The notes: generated from the letters alone by a model not told the origin. Counted from the first letter of the stretch, positions 6,706-12,997 are shown. The stretch: DNA of 15,935 nucleotides from JAJYIV01 sp964499955 (GCA_964499955.1 CAZCMI010000019.1:1-15935), one strand, 5' to 3'. Made by a program: numbers and translations.

Positions 6706-6731
6706 AAAACCGGCCCCGCAAGGCCGGTTTT
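6706..6731. terminator. Bidirectional rho-independent terminator between era and the thioredoxin-like gene
   Basis: AAAACCGGCC (6706-6715) pairs perfectly with GGCCGGTTTT (6722-6731) around a 6-base loop. The A and T flanks give a T-rich tail on both strands, which suits the two convergent genes. Confidence 0.9.
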
Positions 6732-6750
6732 GCGTTTATCTGGCTCAACG

Positions 6751-7014
6751 TTATACGTTTTCGCCGTTCGCCCATTTCCGCAGCGTGTCTTCGTCCGTGC
6801 CGCCGCAGATGAACTGCTTGGAATCGGTGTTGTAGAAGAAGGGGACGCCGCCGCACAATCCGCGGTCGTATTCCAGCATCTTCTCGGCGTTTTTCTCGTC
6901 GTGCCAGGTTTCGAATTTCTCGATCGCGAATCCTTCTTCGACGAGTTTGTCCACGAGGGGCATCATCGCCACGCAGTGCGGGCATTCCTTTCCGTAGAAT
7001 TCAAGCAGGGCCAT
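6751..7014 (-). CDS. Small thioredoxin-fold (glutaredoxin/thioredoxin-like) protein
   Basis: 87 residues. The N-terminus MALLEFYGKECPHC puts the redox CPHC motif at 11-14; GVPFFYN (56-62) has the conserved cis-proline P58. Two extra cysteines (C54 before the cis-Pro loop and C70 in FICGG) are present. It is shorter than thioredoxin (about 105) and resembles the stand-alone minimal thioredoxin-fold proteins of small genomes; the electron donor and target are unknown. Start at 7014 (CCCCCTATG, no Shine-Dalgarno) is preferred because it begins right at the first beta strand; an in-frame ATG at 7056 would add a 14-residue prefix unlike the family but sits in a palindrome like that at 3461-3472. 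Convergent with era, divergent from the FecR-like gene. Confidence 0.85.
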   Translation of the reverse strand: MALLEFYGKECPHCVAMMPLVDKLVEEGFAIEKFETWHDEKNAEKMLEYDRGLCGGVPFFYNTDSKQFICGGTDEDTLRKWANGENV

Positions 7015-7027
7015 AGGGGGAGATAAA

Positions 7028-7056
7028 TAGCCAACGGTCGCCCCACACGATACCAT
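7028..7056 (+). promoter_or_regulatory. Promoter of the FecR-like gene, leaderless layout
   Basis: TAGCCA (7028-7033), a 17-base spacer, TACCAT (7051-7056), then 8 bases to the ATG at 7065, placing the predicted transcript start at or next to the start codon. Confidence 0.5.
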
Positions 7057-7067
7057 ACGCGCGTATG
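7054..7067. repeat. 14-bp perfect palindrome over the FecR-like start codon
   Basis: CATACGCGCGTATG contains the ATG of the plus-strand gene (7065) and, on the minus strand, an in-frame ATG (7056) for the thioredoxin-like gene. It is the same design as CATACGCGTATG at 3461-3472. Confidence 0.75.
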
Positions 7068-7799
7068 AATATCGATCGCCGTTTCTCCTTCGCCGCCGTC
7101 GCCGCGCTGCTCGCCCTGCTGGCCGTTCTGCTCGTCGCCCAACGCTTCGGGTTCCGCTGGGCGGGCGGGCCGGGTTTTGAACCGCCGCAAACCGCCGCCG
7201 TGCTGTACACCAAGGGGGACGGCACGGTCGATCGAGGCCGGCAGAGCCGATCGTTGGCCGAAAGCACCGAGGTGGCGCGCGGCGAAATCGTCCGCACGGG
7301 TGAGGACGGCTACGCCATGTTGGACCTGGGCAGCGGGCGCCTCTCGCTGGCGGAACGCACGGACGTGGAACTGCTTGCTTTTGGGACGGACGCCGTGCGC
7401 GTGCGCGTGCTACGCGGGCGCGTGCTAGCCCATGCGGCGGAAGCGGGAACGGCCTGGGAATTGGCCGCGGGCCTGCGGCGCATGACCTTCGACGGCCCTG
7501 GTGCCGTTTCCGTGGTGTTCTACGATTTCCGCGACCGGGCGGAAGTCGCCCCGGCGGGCGCGCCCGTCCACGTACTGACGGCCGACCACGGCCCCGGCGC
7601 GGGCGCCGAACGCTTCACCTGGCGGGAAACCTTCCTCCCCGTCTTCTTCCAAACGGACCGCCTGGACGAAGGCCTGCTCCCCTTCCCGATCGACTTCCTG
7701 AACGAACCCGGCAGCGGCGACTTCTACCGCTGGGTGCAGCAACGAAACGCCTTCTTGGCGGAGGTAGCCCCCGTTGACGAAACGGCCGTTTCCCCCTAG
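7065..7799 (+). CDS. Membrane-anchored FecR-like protein
   Basis: 244 residues. A short basic N-terminus (MNIDRRFSF) precedes a hydrophobic helix about 9-26, read as a membrane anchor or uncleaved signal. About 45-135 resembles the FecR fold: TAAVLYTKGDGTVDRG, then VARGEIVRTGEDGYAMLDLGSGRLSLAERTDVELL, and VRVLRGRVLAHA. This is the repeated pattern of 'threshold, conductor-like glycine turn, strand' found in FecR domains. The C-terminal about 90 residues are unrecognised. In Proteobacteria FecR relays signals to ECF sigma factors, but no sigma factor is nearby and in other phyla the fold is widespread in envelope proteins, so a regulatory role is not assumed. The TAG stop at 7797 overlaps the -10 box of the next gene. 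Confidence 0.65.
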   Translation: MNIDRRFSFAAVAALLALLAVLLVAQRFGFRWAGGPGFEPPQTAAVLYTKGDGTVDRGRQSRSLAESTEVARGEIVRTGEDGYAMLDLGSGRLSLAERTDVELLAFGTDAVRVRVLRGRVLAHAAEAGTAWELAAGLRRMTFDGPGAVSVVFYDFRDRAEVAPAGAPVHVLTADHGPGAGAERFTWRETFLPVFFQTDRLDEGLLPFPIDFLNEPGSGDFYRWVQQRNAFLAEVAPVDETAVSP

Positions 7800-7802
7800 G
7801 GT
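7774..7802 (+). promoter_or_regulatory. Promoter of the HAD hydrolase gene
   Basis: TTGACG (7774-7779), a 17-base spacer, TAGGGT (7797-7802). It lies in the end of the FecR-like gene; the -10 box includes that gene's TAG stop. The same boxes and spacing occur before the twin-receiver gene. Confidence 0.65.
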
Positions 7803-7808
7803 CACGCG

Positions 7809-7849
7809 GAAGCCATAGGGGCTTCAAACGAAGAAGCGCTCGCCGCTTC
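7809..7849 (+). promoter_or_regulatory. Leader with two look-alike hairpins before the HAD gene
   Basis: GAAGCC (7809-7814) pairs with GGCTTC (7820-7825), and GAAGCG (7833-7838) pairs with CGCTTC (7844-7849). Because all four arms share GAAGC or GCTTC, alternative pairings between the two hairpins are possible. The predicted transcript start (about 7809) coincides with the first arm. The Shine-Dalgarno AAGGAG follows at 7855-7860. Confidence 0.5.
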
Positions 7850-7866
7850 ACAAAAAGGAGAAGGCC

Positions 7867-8799
7867 GTGGAACATCCCTTGCTCATTCACGGTGCGCGCA
7901 TCGACCAAGCGATGGCGGCCGCGGAAGCCTGCCGCCCCGGCAACCGGCCGATCCTGTTCCTTCGGCACCGGGACGACGTCCCGCCGTTCCTGGAACGGCT
8001 CCGCAACCTGAACGCCCTCGCCATCGACTTCGACGGCACGCTCACGCGCGGCAACACGTTCCGGCAGGTGGAAATCCTCCTGTCGCCTGAACTCAAGGAG
8101 CGCGGGCAGGCCGCGCTGGCCGCGCACGAGGACTTCGCCTGGGGTCGCGCGGCAACCGCCGCCGAACGCACCCCGCCGCGCACGTTCCGCGCCTGGCTGG
8201 AAGGAAACGGCGCCGGGGACGACGCCGAACGGGTCGCGTCCGAATGCGGACTGCTCATGAACAGCGCGCTTGCCTGGGCGTCGTCCCAGGTCATGCGGCA
8301 CGACTTGCGCACCCTCGTCCACGGCATGCCGCCGCGGGACGGCGCGCGGGACCTGTGCCGCCTGTTCGCCCACCCGACGGTGGTCAGTGCCGGGGTGGAA
8401 AACGTCATCCGGTTCTTCCTGGAACAGTACGCCTTCACGGACGACATGGACGTCATCGCCGGCATGGAACTCGCGTTCGGCGACGACGGCAGCATCGCGG
8501 GCGTCCACCACAACCTCTGGCCGTCCTCGTTCAAAGGACGCCTGGTCGAACGTCTGCGGCAGTTCCACGGATTGCAGCGGGAACAGATGCTGTGTATCGG
8601 CGACACGCCGTTCGACCTCCCGCTGTTGCGGGCCGGCGGCTTCTCCGTCACCTTGTGCGCGCCGAAGACGGAGGACCCGCCCGCGTTCCGCCAGCGGCAG
8701 CGCGGATTCGCGGACCTCTGGACCGCCTCCGACGCCCTGCTGGTCGGCAACACGCTGCAGCCGCTCGTCGACCTGGTGCGCCACGCGCGTACCCTCTGA
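7867..8799 (+). CDS. HAD-superfamily phosphatase, phosphoserine-phosphatase-like
   Basis: 310 residues from a GTG at 7867, set by AAGGAG 6 bases upstream. HAD motifs: I DFDGTLT (54-60; nucleophile D54 and acid/base D56), II VVSAG (172-176, S174), III K223 in SSFKGRL, IV GDTPFDLP (245-252, D246 and D250). A large helical insert between motifs I and II (about 61-170) is a C1-type cap, so it probably acts on a small soluble phosphate ester; the substrate is unknown. About 50 residues before motif I are extra compared with a minimal HAD enzyme and contain GNRPILFLRHRDD. Monocistronic, with its own promoter, leader and terminator. It does not look like a sugar-specific or P-type ATPase member. Confidence 0.8.
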   Translation: MEHPLLIHGARIDQAMAAAEACRPGNRPILFLRHRDDVPPFLERLRNLNALAIDFDGTLTRGNTFRQVEILLSPELKERGQAALAAHEDFAWGRAATAAERTPPRTFRAWLEGNGAGDDAERVASECGLLMNSALAWASSQVMRHDLRTLVHGMPPRDGARDLCRLFAHPTVVSAGVENVIRFFLEQYAFTDDMDVIAGMELAFGDDGSIAGVHHNLWPSSFKGRLVERLRQFHGLQREQMLCIGDTPFDLPLLRAGGFSVTLCAPKTEDPPAFRQRQRGFADLWTASDALLVGNTLQPLVDLVRHARTL

Positions 8800-8803
8800 C
8801 TCC

Positions 8804-8836
8804 ACCGCCCTTCTCCACGAGGGGCGGTCTTTTTAT
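8804..8836 (+). terminator. Rho-independent terminator after the HAD gene
   Basis: ACCGCCC (8804-8810) pairs with GGGCGGT (8822-8828), followed by CTTTTTATT. The T-run overlaps the last codon and stop of mnmA on the other strand. Confidence 0.85.
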
Positions 8837-9933
8837 TGGATCACCGCGCCGCCAAGGACGTCCTCCCCGTCGTACAACACCACCGACTGCCCCGAAGATA
8901 CGCCGCGCTGGGGTTCGTTGAAAACCACGCGCACGCGACCGTTGTCTTCCGGCCACACGATACATCCAACCAACGGCTGGCGGTGGCGGATGCGGGCCTG
9001 GCACCGCGCGCCCAGTTCCGGCTGGCGGAACCAATTCGCCTCCGCCGCCTCAACCTCGCCACGGAACAACGACGGATGCCCTTCCTCGGCTGCCACCAGT
9101 TCGTTCGTTTCACGCCGCTTGGCCGCCACGTACCGCGCGGGACCGCCGCCCAAATCCAACCCGTGCCGCTGGCCGATGGTATAGAACGACAGGCCGTCGT
9201 GCCGCCCGAGCACCTCGCCGTCGGGCGAAACCACGTTGCCCGGCACGTCCGGAATGCGCGCGCGCAGGAACGCCTTCATGTCCACCTCGCCCACGAAACA
9301 GATGCCCGTGCTGTCCTTCTTCCCCGCCGTCGACAAGCCGCGCTTCTCCGCCTCGGCCCGCACCTCCAGCTTCGTGAGATGCCCGACGGGAAACAGCACG
9401 CGCGACAATGCGGCAGGCGGCACCGCCCACAGGAAATACGTCTGGTCCTTGTTTTCGTCCGCCGCGCGCAGCAAGCGACCGTCTTCCACACGCGCGTAAT
9501 GCCCCGTGGCGACGAAATCGCAGCCCAGCTTGTCCGCTTCCTTCACGAACAGGTCGAACTTCACGAACCGGTTGCACAGCACGTCCGGGTTCGGCGTGCG
9601 GCCGGCGGCATAGGCGCGGAACATTTCGTCCACCACCAAGGCGCGGTATTCCTTCTCAAAATCAAAGGTCACGAACGGAATGCCCAGCTGGGCGGCCACG
9701 CGCATGGCGTCGCGGCGTTCTTCTTTCCAGCCGCATTCCTCGAAGCTCTCACCGGCCTGTTCTGGGTCCGCGCATCGCGGCCCTTCCGCCCCGCCCGACC
9801 AGTTCTTCATGAACGCCCCGACCACCTCATACCCCTGCTCCAACAACAACGCCGCGGACAAGGACGAATCCACGCCGCCGGACATGCCGACCAGGACCTT
9901 TGGTTTCGCGGGTTTTTGGCGGAGGTGGGCCAT
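8833..9933 (-). CDS. mnmA: tRNA-specific 2-thiouridylase MnmA
   Basis: 366 residues, the normal length. The ATP-pyrophosphatase PP-loop is SGGVDSS (18-24). The catalytic cysteine pair is C120 in NPDVLCNRFVKF and C212 in DSTGICFVGEVDMKAFL. GHYARVEDGRLLRAADENKDQTYFLW (144-169) and the C-terminal beta-barrel (HGLDLGGG, YVAAKRRETN, ARIRHRQP) are typical. MnmA puts sulfur on U34 of Lys, Glu and Gln tRNAs using sulfur relayed from a cysteine desulfurase; no sulfur-relay gene is in the window. The start (CCGTATG) has no Shine-Dalgarno; a TTGTCA-17-CATACT promoter ends 12 bases before it, so the leader is about 5-6 bases. Confidence 0.96.
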   Translation of the reverse strand: MAHLRQKPAKPKVLVGMSGGVDSSLSAALLLEQGYEVVGAFMKNWSGGAEGPRCADPEQAGESFEECGWKEERRDAMRVAAQLGIPFVTFDFEKEYRALVVDEMFRAYAAGRTPNPDVLCNRFVKFDLFVKEADKLGCDFVATGHYARVEDGRLLRAADENKDQTYFLWAVPPAALSRVLFPVGHLTKLEVRAEAEKRGLSTAGKKDSTGICFVGEVDMKAFLRARIPDVPGNVVSPDGEVLGRHDGLSFYTIGQRHGLDLGGGPARYVAAKRRETNELVAAEEGHPSLFRGEVEAAEANWFRQPELGARCQARIRHRQPLVGCIVWPEDNGRVRVVFNEPQRGVSSGQSVVLYDGEDVLGGAVIQ

Positions 9934-9945
9934 ACGGAATGCCGC

Positions 9946-9996
9946 AGTATGTCAGATGGCGGCAGGATTGACAACGGACGCATTTTGGGGTAGGGT
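9946..9996. promoter_or_regulatory. Divergent promoters of mnmA and the twin-receiver gene with overlapping -35 boxes
   Basis: Plus strand: TTGACA (9968-9973), a 17-base spacer, TAGGGT (9991-9996). Minus strand: TTGTCA (9974-9969), a 17-base spacer, CATACT (9951-9946). The two -35 hexamers share five bases, so polymerase can occupy only one direction at a time. The plus transcript would start near 10003, where CTGG can pair with CCAG at 10021-10024 before the Shine-Dalgarno. Confidence 0.65.
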
Positions 9997-10037
9997 GCCG
10001 GACTGGTCTGCATCCCGCGGCCAGAAAGGAGGAAATA

Positions 10038-10880
10038 ATGGGAATCCATTCGGTCGCGGCCCAGGTGCCGCGCGTCGTCATCGTGGATGACGATGATCTC
10101 GTCCGTTCGTCCGTCGCCCGCGTCGTGCGGGCATGGGCGGAAACGCAGGGCGTCCCCTTGAACGTGGGGACGTACGCCAACGCCGCCGACGCGCTGGTGG
10201 CGTTCACGCGGGGGGAGGAGGCGGGCTGCGTGCTCGTCATCTCGGACCTCAACATGCCGGATGCGCGGTACCAGAGCGCCATGGACGGCATCATGCTGTT
10301 CCGTGGCATCCGGGCCTACGCGCCCGACGCCACCCTCGTCCTCTCGTCAGGAAGCGACCTGACGGGGTCGGAACGCGCGAAGCTCGAGGGGGTGAGGGCG
10401 CTCTTCATGCCCAAGCCCTTCGCCACGGCGCAGCTGCGCACGCTGCTGGAGCAGAACGTGCGCCCGGCGCCCAAGCAGGCGCTCGGCATCATCGTCGCCG
10501 ACGACGACGATGACAACCGCGAGGCCGTCTCCCTATTCGTCGAGGATTTCCTCGAACGGATGGGACCGGAGCTGAAGGACGCCGTGCAGGTGTTGCAGGC
10601 GTCCAACGGCCGGGAGCTCGTCCGGCTCTTCGCCACGTACAAGGTGGCGCTCGTCGTGACGGACAACGACATGCCGGTCATGTCGGGTCTGGAGGCAGTC
10701 ATCCAGATCCGGAAGACCGACCCGGAGACGCCGGTCAGCATCATGACCGGCTACCCGGAGGCGGTGGCGGACGGCATGCTCCGCTACGACTATGCCGTCT
10801 TCGGCAAGCCCGTGGCGAGCGAGCGGCTGGGCGCCTGGCTGCGCGAAAAGCTGCAGCCGCGCCTGTCGCCGGTGCCCTAG
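10038..10880 (+). CDS. Two-receiver-domain response regulator without output domain
   Basis: 280 residues. Two complete REC domains in tandem. REC1 (about 12-140): acidic pocket VDDDD (16-20), phospho-acceptor D70 in ISDLNMPD, switch serine in LSSGSD (102-107), lysine K126 in MPKPF. REC2 (about 150-273): ADDDDD (154-159), phospho-acceptor D209 in VTDNDMPVMSG, T237 in SIMTGYP, K257 in FGKPV. Both are predicted to accept phosphate. No DNA-binding, GGDEF or kinase domain follows and no histidine kinase is nearby, so it may be a phosphorelay hub or act by protein binding. Start set by AAGGAGG (10026-10032). Monocistronic, with a terminator at 10929. Confidence 0.9.
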   Translation: MGIHSVAAQVPRVVIVDDDDLVRSSVARVVRAWAETQGVPLNVGTYANAADALVAFTRGEEAGCVLVISDLNMPDARYQSAMDGIMLFRGIRAYAPDATLVLSSGSDLTGSERAKLEGVRALFMPKPFATAQLRTLLEQNVRPAPKQALGIIVADDDDDNREAVSLFVEDFLERMGPELKDAVQVLQASNGRELVRLFATYKVALVVTDNDMPVMSGLEAVIQIRKTDPETPVSIMTGYPEAVADGMLRYDYAVFGKPVASERLGAWLREKLQPRLSPVP

Positions 10881-10928
10881 CGCCGACCGCTTCGAACGGA
10901 GCAGCCATTCTGCCGCTCCGACGTTTCA

Positions 10929-10968
10929 GAGGCCCCCGCACCGCTCGTGCGCCGGGGCCTCGTTTTTT
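10929..10968 (+). terminator. Rho-independent terminator after the twin-receiver gene
   Basis: GAGGCCCC starting at 10929 pairs with GGGGCCTC ending at 10961, with further pairing of CGCAC with GTGCG inside, followed by GTTTTTTAT. Confidence 0.9.
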
Positions 10969-10969
10969 A

Positions 10970-10999
10970 TTGCCAGCGGGCGGGCGGGGCGGGTATAAT
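10970..10999 (+). promoter_or_regulatory. Strong promoter of the 11010 gene
   Basis: TTGCCA (10970-10975), an 18-base spacer, a perfect TATAAT (10994-10999). The -35 box directly follows the T-run of the previous terminator, and the ATG at 11010 is 10 bases after the -10 box, predicting a leader of about 2-4 bases. Confidence 0.75.
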
Positions 11000-11009
11000 G
11001 GGAAAAATC

Positions 11010-11642
11010 ATGCATATGGGAATGGAAAACCGCCTGCCGTCGACCCCGCCGCCCGAGCCGTACAATCCGTTCAAGGACCCGGCCAAATCCCCGCCTCAAG
11101 CACCTCCCATGTCGGAAGGCGCCAAGCGGATCGCCCGGGATATCGAGGAAGAACTGGCGAAACCGGAAGAAGAAATCATCGAAGGAGAACCCGTCGATGA
11201 GGAAAAAACAACCCTGCTCTTCGGCCGTCCCGCCAGGGAAATCGCCAAAGAAGGCGAGCCGCTGAACGAGGAGGAAACCGCCCCCAAGATGGAAATCCAA
11301 ACGGACAGAGAAGCCCTGCAGGAGGGGCAGACCTGGGCGCAAGAAACGGCCGAGGCCGAACGCGTCAGCTTGGACAACGTCGATCCGAACGACCCCGCGG
11401 CCGTCAAAGAGGCGGCACGGCACGTGGTGGACACCCTCCTGGACTCCGAACGACAACTGGCCTCCCTTCAGACGCTCGGATTGGACATCAAAAAAATCGA
11501 GTTGGAACGGGCGCGGCTGGAAACCATCATTCGGGACAAGGTACGCACCGCCGTCGTCGCGTTGCAGGCCGACAAAGAACGCGCGCACAAGATCATGAGC
11601 GAACTCTATAAGGACGTCGCGTCCATGGCCGCCAAACTGTAA
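11010..11642 (+). CDS. Charged protein with proline-rich N-terminus and C-terminal coiled coil, function unknown
   Basis: 210 residues from ATG 11010; ATGs at 11016 and 11022 are equally possible, and an earlier GTG at 10947 would span the promoter and is rejected. Residues 8-35 are Pro-rich (STPPPEPYNPF, SPPQAPP). Residues 42-95 are strongly acidic and hold a short repeat, EGEPVDEEKT (58-67) and EGEPLNEEET (81-90). Residues about 130-205 look like continuous amphipathic helix (LLDSERQLASLQTLGLDIKK, ELERARLETIIRDKV, ALQADKERAHKI), probably a coiled coil. No signal peptide or membrane segment, so likely cytosolic and oligomeric. No family recognised. It has its own promoter and terminator. Confidence 0.75.
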   Translation: MHMGMENRLPSTPPPEPYNPFKDPAKSPPQAPPMSEGAKRIARDIEEELAKPEEEIIEGEPVDEEKTTLLFGRPAREIAKEGEPLNEEETAPKMEIQTDREALQEGQTWAQETAEAERVSLDNVDPNDPAAVKEAARHVVDTLLDSERQLASLQTLGLDIKKIELERARLETIIRDKVRTAVVALQADKERAHKIMSELYKDVASMAAKL

Positions 11643-11672
11643 AAAAAGGACCCCCGTGAAGGGAGTCTGGGG

Positions 11673-11698
11673 AACCCGCCGTTTGGCGGGTTTTTTAG
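11673..11698 (+). terminator. Rho-independent terminator after the 11010 gene
   Basis: AACCCGCC (11673-11680) pairs with GGCGGGTT (11685-11692) around a GTTT loop, continuing in a T-run. The T-run contains the stop codon (11697-11695) of the convergent minus-strand gene. Confidence 0.88.
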
Positions 11699-12084
11699 TT
11701 CACGCGCTTGACGCGGGCGTCGGCGACCAGGACAGCCACCGCACACCAGCGGGAAACGAGCGTTTGGCGGTCGGGGCGGCCCACATAGGAGTGGATCACG
11801 ACGCCGCAGCCCGTCCAGGCCGCGGCGACATCCGCGTGCAGGACCATTCCCGTCCCGCCGTCCAGGCGGCCGATGGCCAGCCGGACCTCGTCGTCCGACG
11901 CGCCGTCGAGGTAACGATCGGGGATATTTCCCACGATCGTGAAGAATGCCAGCCGCTCACGCACGTCCGTAAGCTCGGCAAGCGCCCGGATGGTCAGTGG
12001 GCTGCAGATCCTGCGCAGCCGCGCCTCCTCTTCCGTGACGTACGGCATTTCATACGAGCGCCGTGCCAGCGTGGCCAGTCCCAT
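11695..12084 (-). CDS. Small protein of unknown function
   Basis: 129 residues from the ATG at 12084, preferred over 12096 because GGAGG (12094-12090) lies 5 bases upstream of it; the longer start would add MEVR and sit directly against a hairpin. No signal peptide or membrane helix. The N-terminal half looks helical (EEEARLRRICSPLTIRALAEL, VRERLAFFTIVG), with a glycine-rich turn (LDGGTGMVLHAD, 74-85) and a C-terminal hydrophobic strand (WCAVAVLVAD). Three cysteines (27, 93, 114) show no metal motif. I recognise no family. It has its own promoter on the minus strand, embedded in the uppP terminator. Confidence 0.65.
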   Translation of the reverse strand: MGLATLARRSYEMPYVTEEEARLRRICSPLTIRALAELTDVRERLAFFTIVGNIPDRYLDGASDDEVRLAIGRLDGGTGMVLHADVAAAWTGCGVVIHSYVGRPDRQTLVSRWCAVAVLVADARVKRVN

Positions 12085-12096
12085 GCGAACCTCCAT

Positions 12097-12115
12097 GTCC
12101 CGCGCGAAGCGGGAC
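12097..12115 (-). promoter_or_regulatory. Hairpin directly before the Shine-Dalgarno of the 12084 gene
   Basis: On the minus strand GTCCCGC (12115-12109) pairs perfectly with GCGGGAC (12103-12097) around TTCGC. It ends 2 bases before GGAGG. It could protect the mRNA or limit ribosome access. Confidence 0.55.
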
Positions 12116-12143
12116 GAAAAAGAAATGAACGACGAACGCTCGG

Positions 12144-12172
12144 AACCTAACGCAAAAACGCCGCTCTGTCAA
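12144..12172 (-). promoter_or_regulatory. Promoter of the 12084 gene
   Basis: TTGACA (12172-12167), a 17-base spacer, TAGGTT (12149-12144), all on the minus strand. The -35 box forms the loop and upper stem of the uppP terminator, and the terminator's T-run lies in the promoter spacer. Confidence 0.65.
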
Positions 12173-12180
12173 GAGGCGGC
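12154..12180 (-). terminator. Rho-independent terminator after uppP
   Basis: On the minus strand GCCG (12180-12177) pairs with CGGC (12163-12160) and CTCT (12175-12172) with AGAG (12167-12164), with one bulged C and a TGAC loop, followed by GTTTTTG. It begins 10 bases after the uppP stop. Confidence 0.8.
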
Positions 12181-12190
12181 GGCTTCGCGG

Positions 12191-12997
12191 CTACAACACG
12201 AACAGGACGACGAGGGCCAAGGCGACGCGGTAGAAGGCAAAGCCGGCGTAGCTGACGCGCTTCTTCAGCAGGGCGAGCAGGAAACGGATGGCCCACAAGC
12301 CGGACAGGAACGACGCCAGGATGCCAACGGCCAGGGCCGCGGCAGACACGCCCGTGCCTGCGCCTGCACCCGCACCACCCTGCAAGACGTTCCACACGCC
12401 GTAGACGGACACCAAGGCGAGCAGCGGTAAACCGAGCAGGAAGGAAAATCGCGCCGCCGCCTGCCGGTCCAGCCCGGCGAACAGCCCGGCCGTAATGGTC
12501 ACGCCGGAACGCGACGTGCCGGGCACCAGGGCCAGCGCCTGCGCCGCGCCGATGGCCAAGGCGCGCTTCCACCCGGTTTTGGACACGTCCCCTTCCCCGG
12601 CCGGCCGCAACCGGTCCGCGATGAACAGCAGGATGCCCCACAACGCCAAGCTCCCGGCGACCACGGTCGGAACGCGGGCGTATTGTTCCACGGCGTCCTT
12701 GAACAGGCAGCCCGCGAGTGCGGCGGGCACGGTGGCTGCCAAGATGATCCAGCCCAGACGGCCCCACGCGTCCGTTTTGGGCCGCCGCAGGCCGCGCCAC
12801 ATGCGGCCGATGTCCCCGCGCAGCGCCACGGCCACGGCCGCGACCGTCCCCGCATTCACCGCCGCGTCAAACGCCAACGAACCGACGTTCCATCCCAACA
12901 AAGCCGGCACCAACACGAGATGGCCCGAACTGGACACCGGCAGGAATTCCGTCACGCCCTGGACGACGCCCAAGACGGCCGCTTGGAAGATGGTCAT
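12191..12997 (-). CDS. uppP: Undecaprenyl-diphosphatase UppP (BacA)
   Basis: 268 residues, the usual length, with multiple membrane helices throughout. Signatures: GVVQGVTEFLPVSSSGHLVLV (10-30) with the catalytic E17 and H26 region, and LVPGTSRSGVTITAGL (157-172) with the conserved arginine R163. UppP removes one phosphate from undecaprenyl pyrophosphate so the lipid carrier can return to peptidoglycan and envelope polymer synthesis. The enzyme is integral to the cytoplasmic membrane. A Gly/Ala-rich loop (GGAGAGAGTG, about 206-215) is a local oddity. It starts 15 bases after the stop of the VirD4-like ATPase gene on the same strand. Start CCCCGTATG, no Shine-Dalgarno. Confidence 0.96.
   Translation of the reverse strand: MTIFQAAVLGVVQGVTEFLPVSSSGHLVLVPALLGWNVGSLAFDAAVNAGTVAAVAVALRGDIGRMWRGLRRPKTDAWGRLGWIILAATVPAALAGCLFKDAVEQYARVPTVVAGSLALWGILLFIADRLRPAGEGDVSKTGWKRALAIGAAQALALVPGTSRSGVTITAGLFAGLDRQAAARFSFLLGLPLLALVSVYGVWNVLQGGAGAGAGTGVSAAALAVGILASFLSGLWAIRFLLALLKKRVSYAGFAFYRVALALVVLFVL

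Noticed and set aside
8833..9993. Plus-strand open frames opposite mnmA
   Set aside because: mnmA has all its catalytic motifs; the opposite frames have none.
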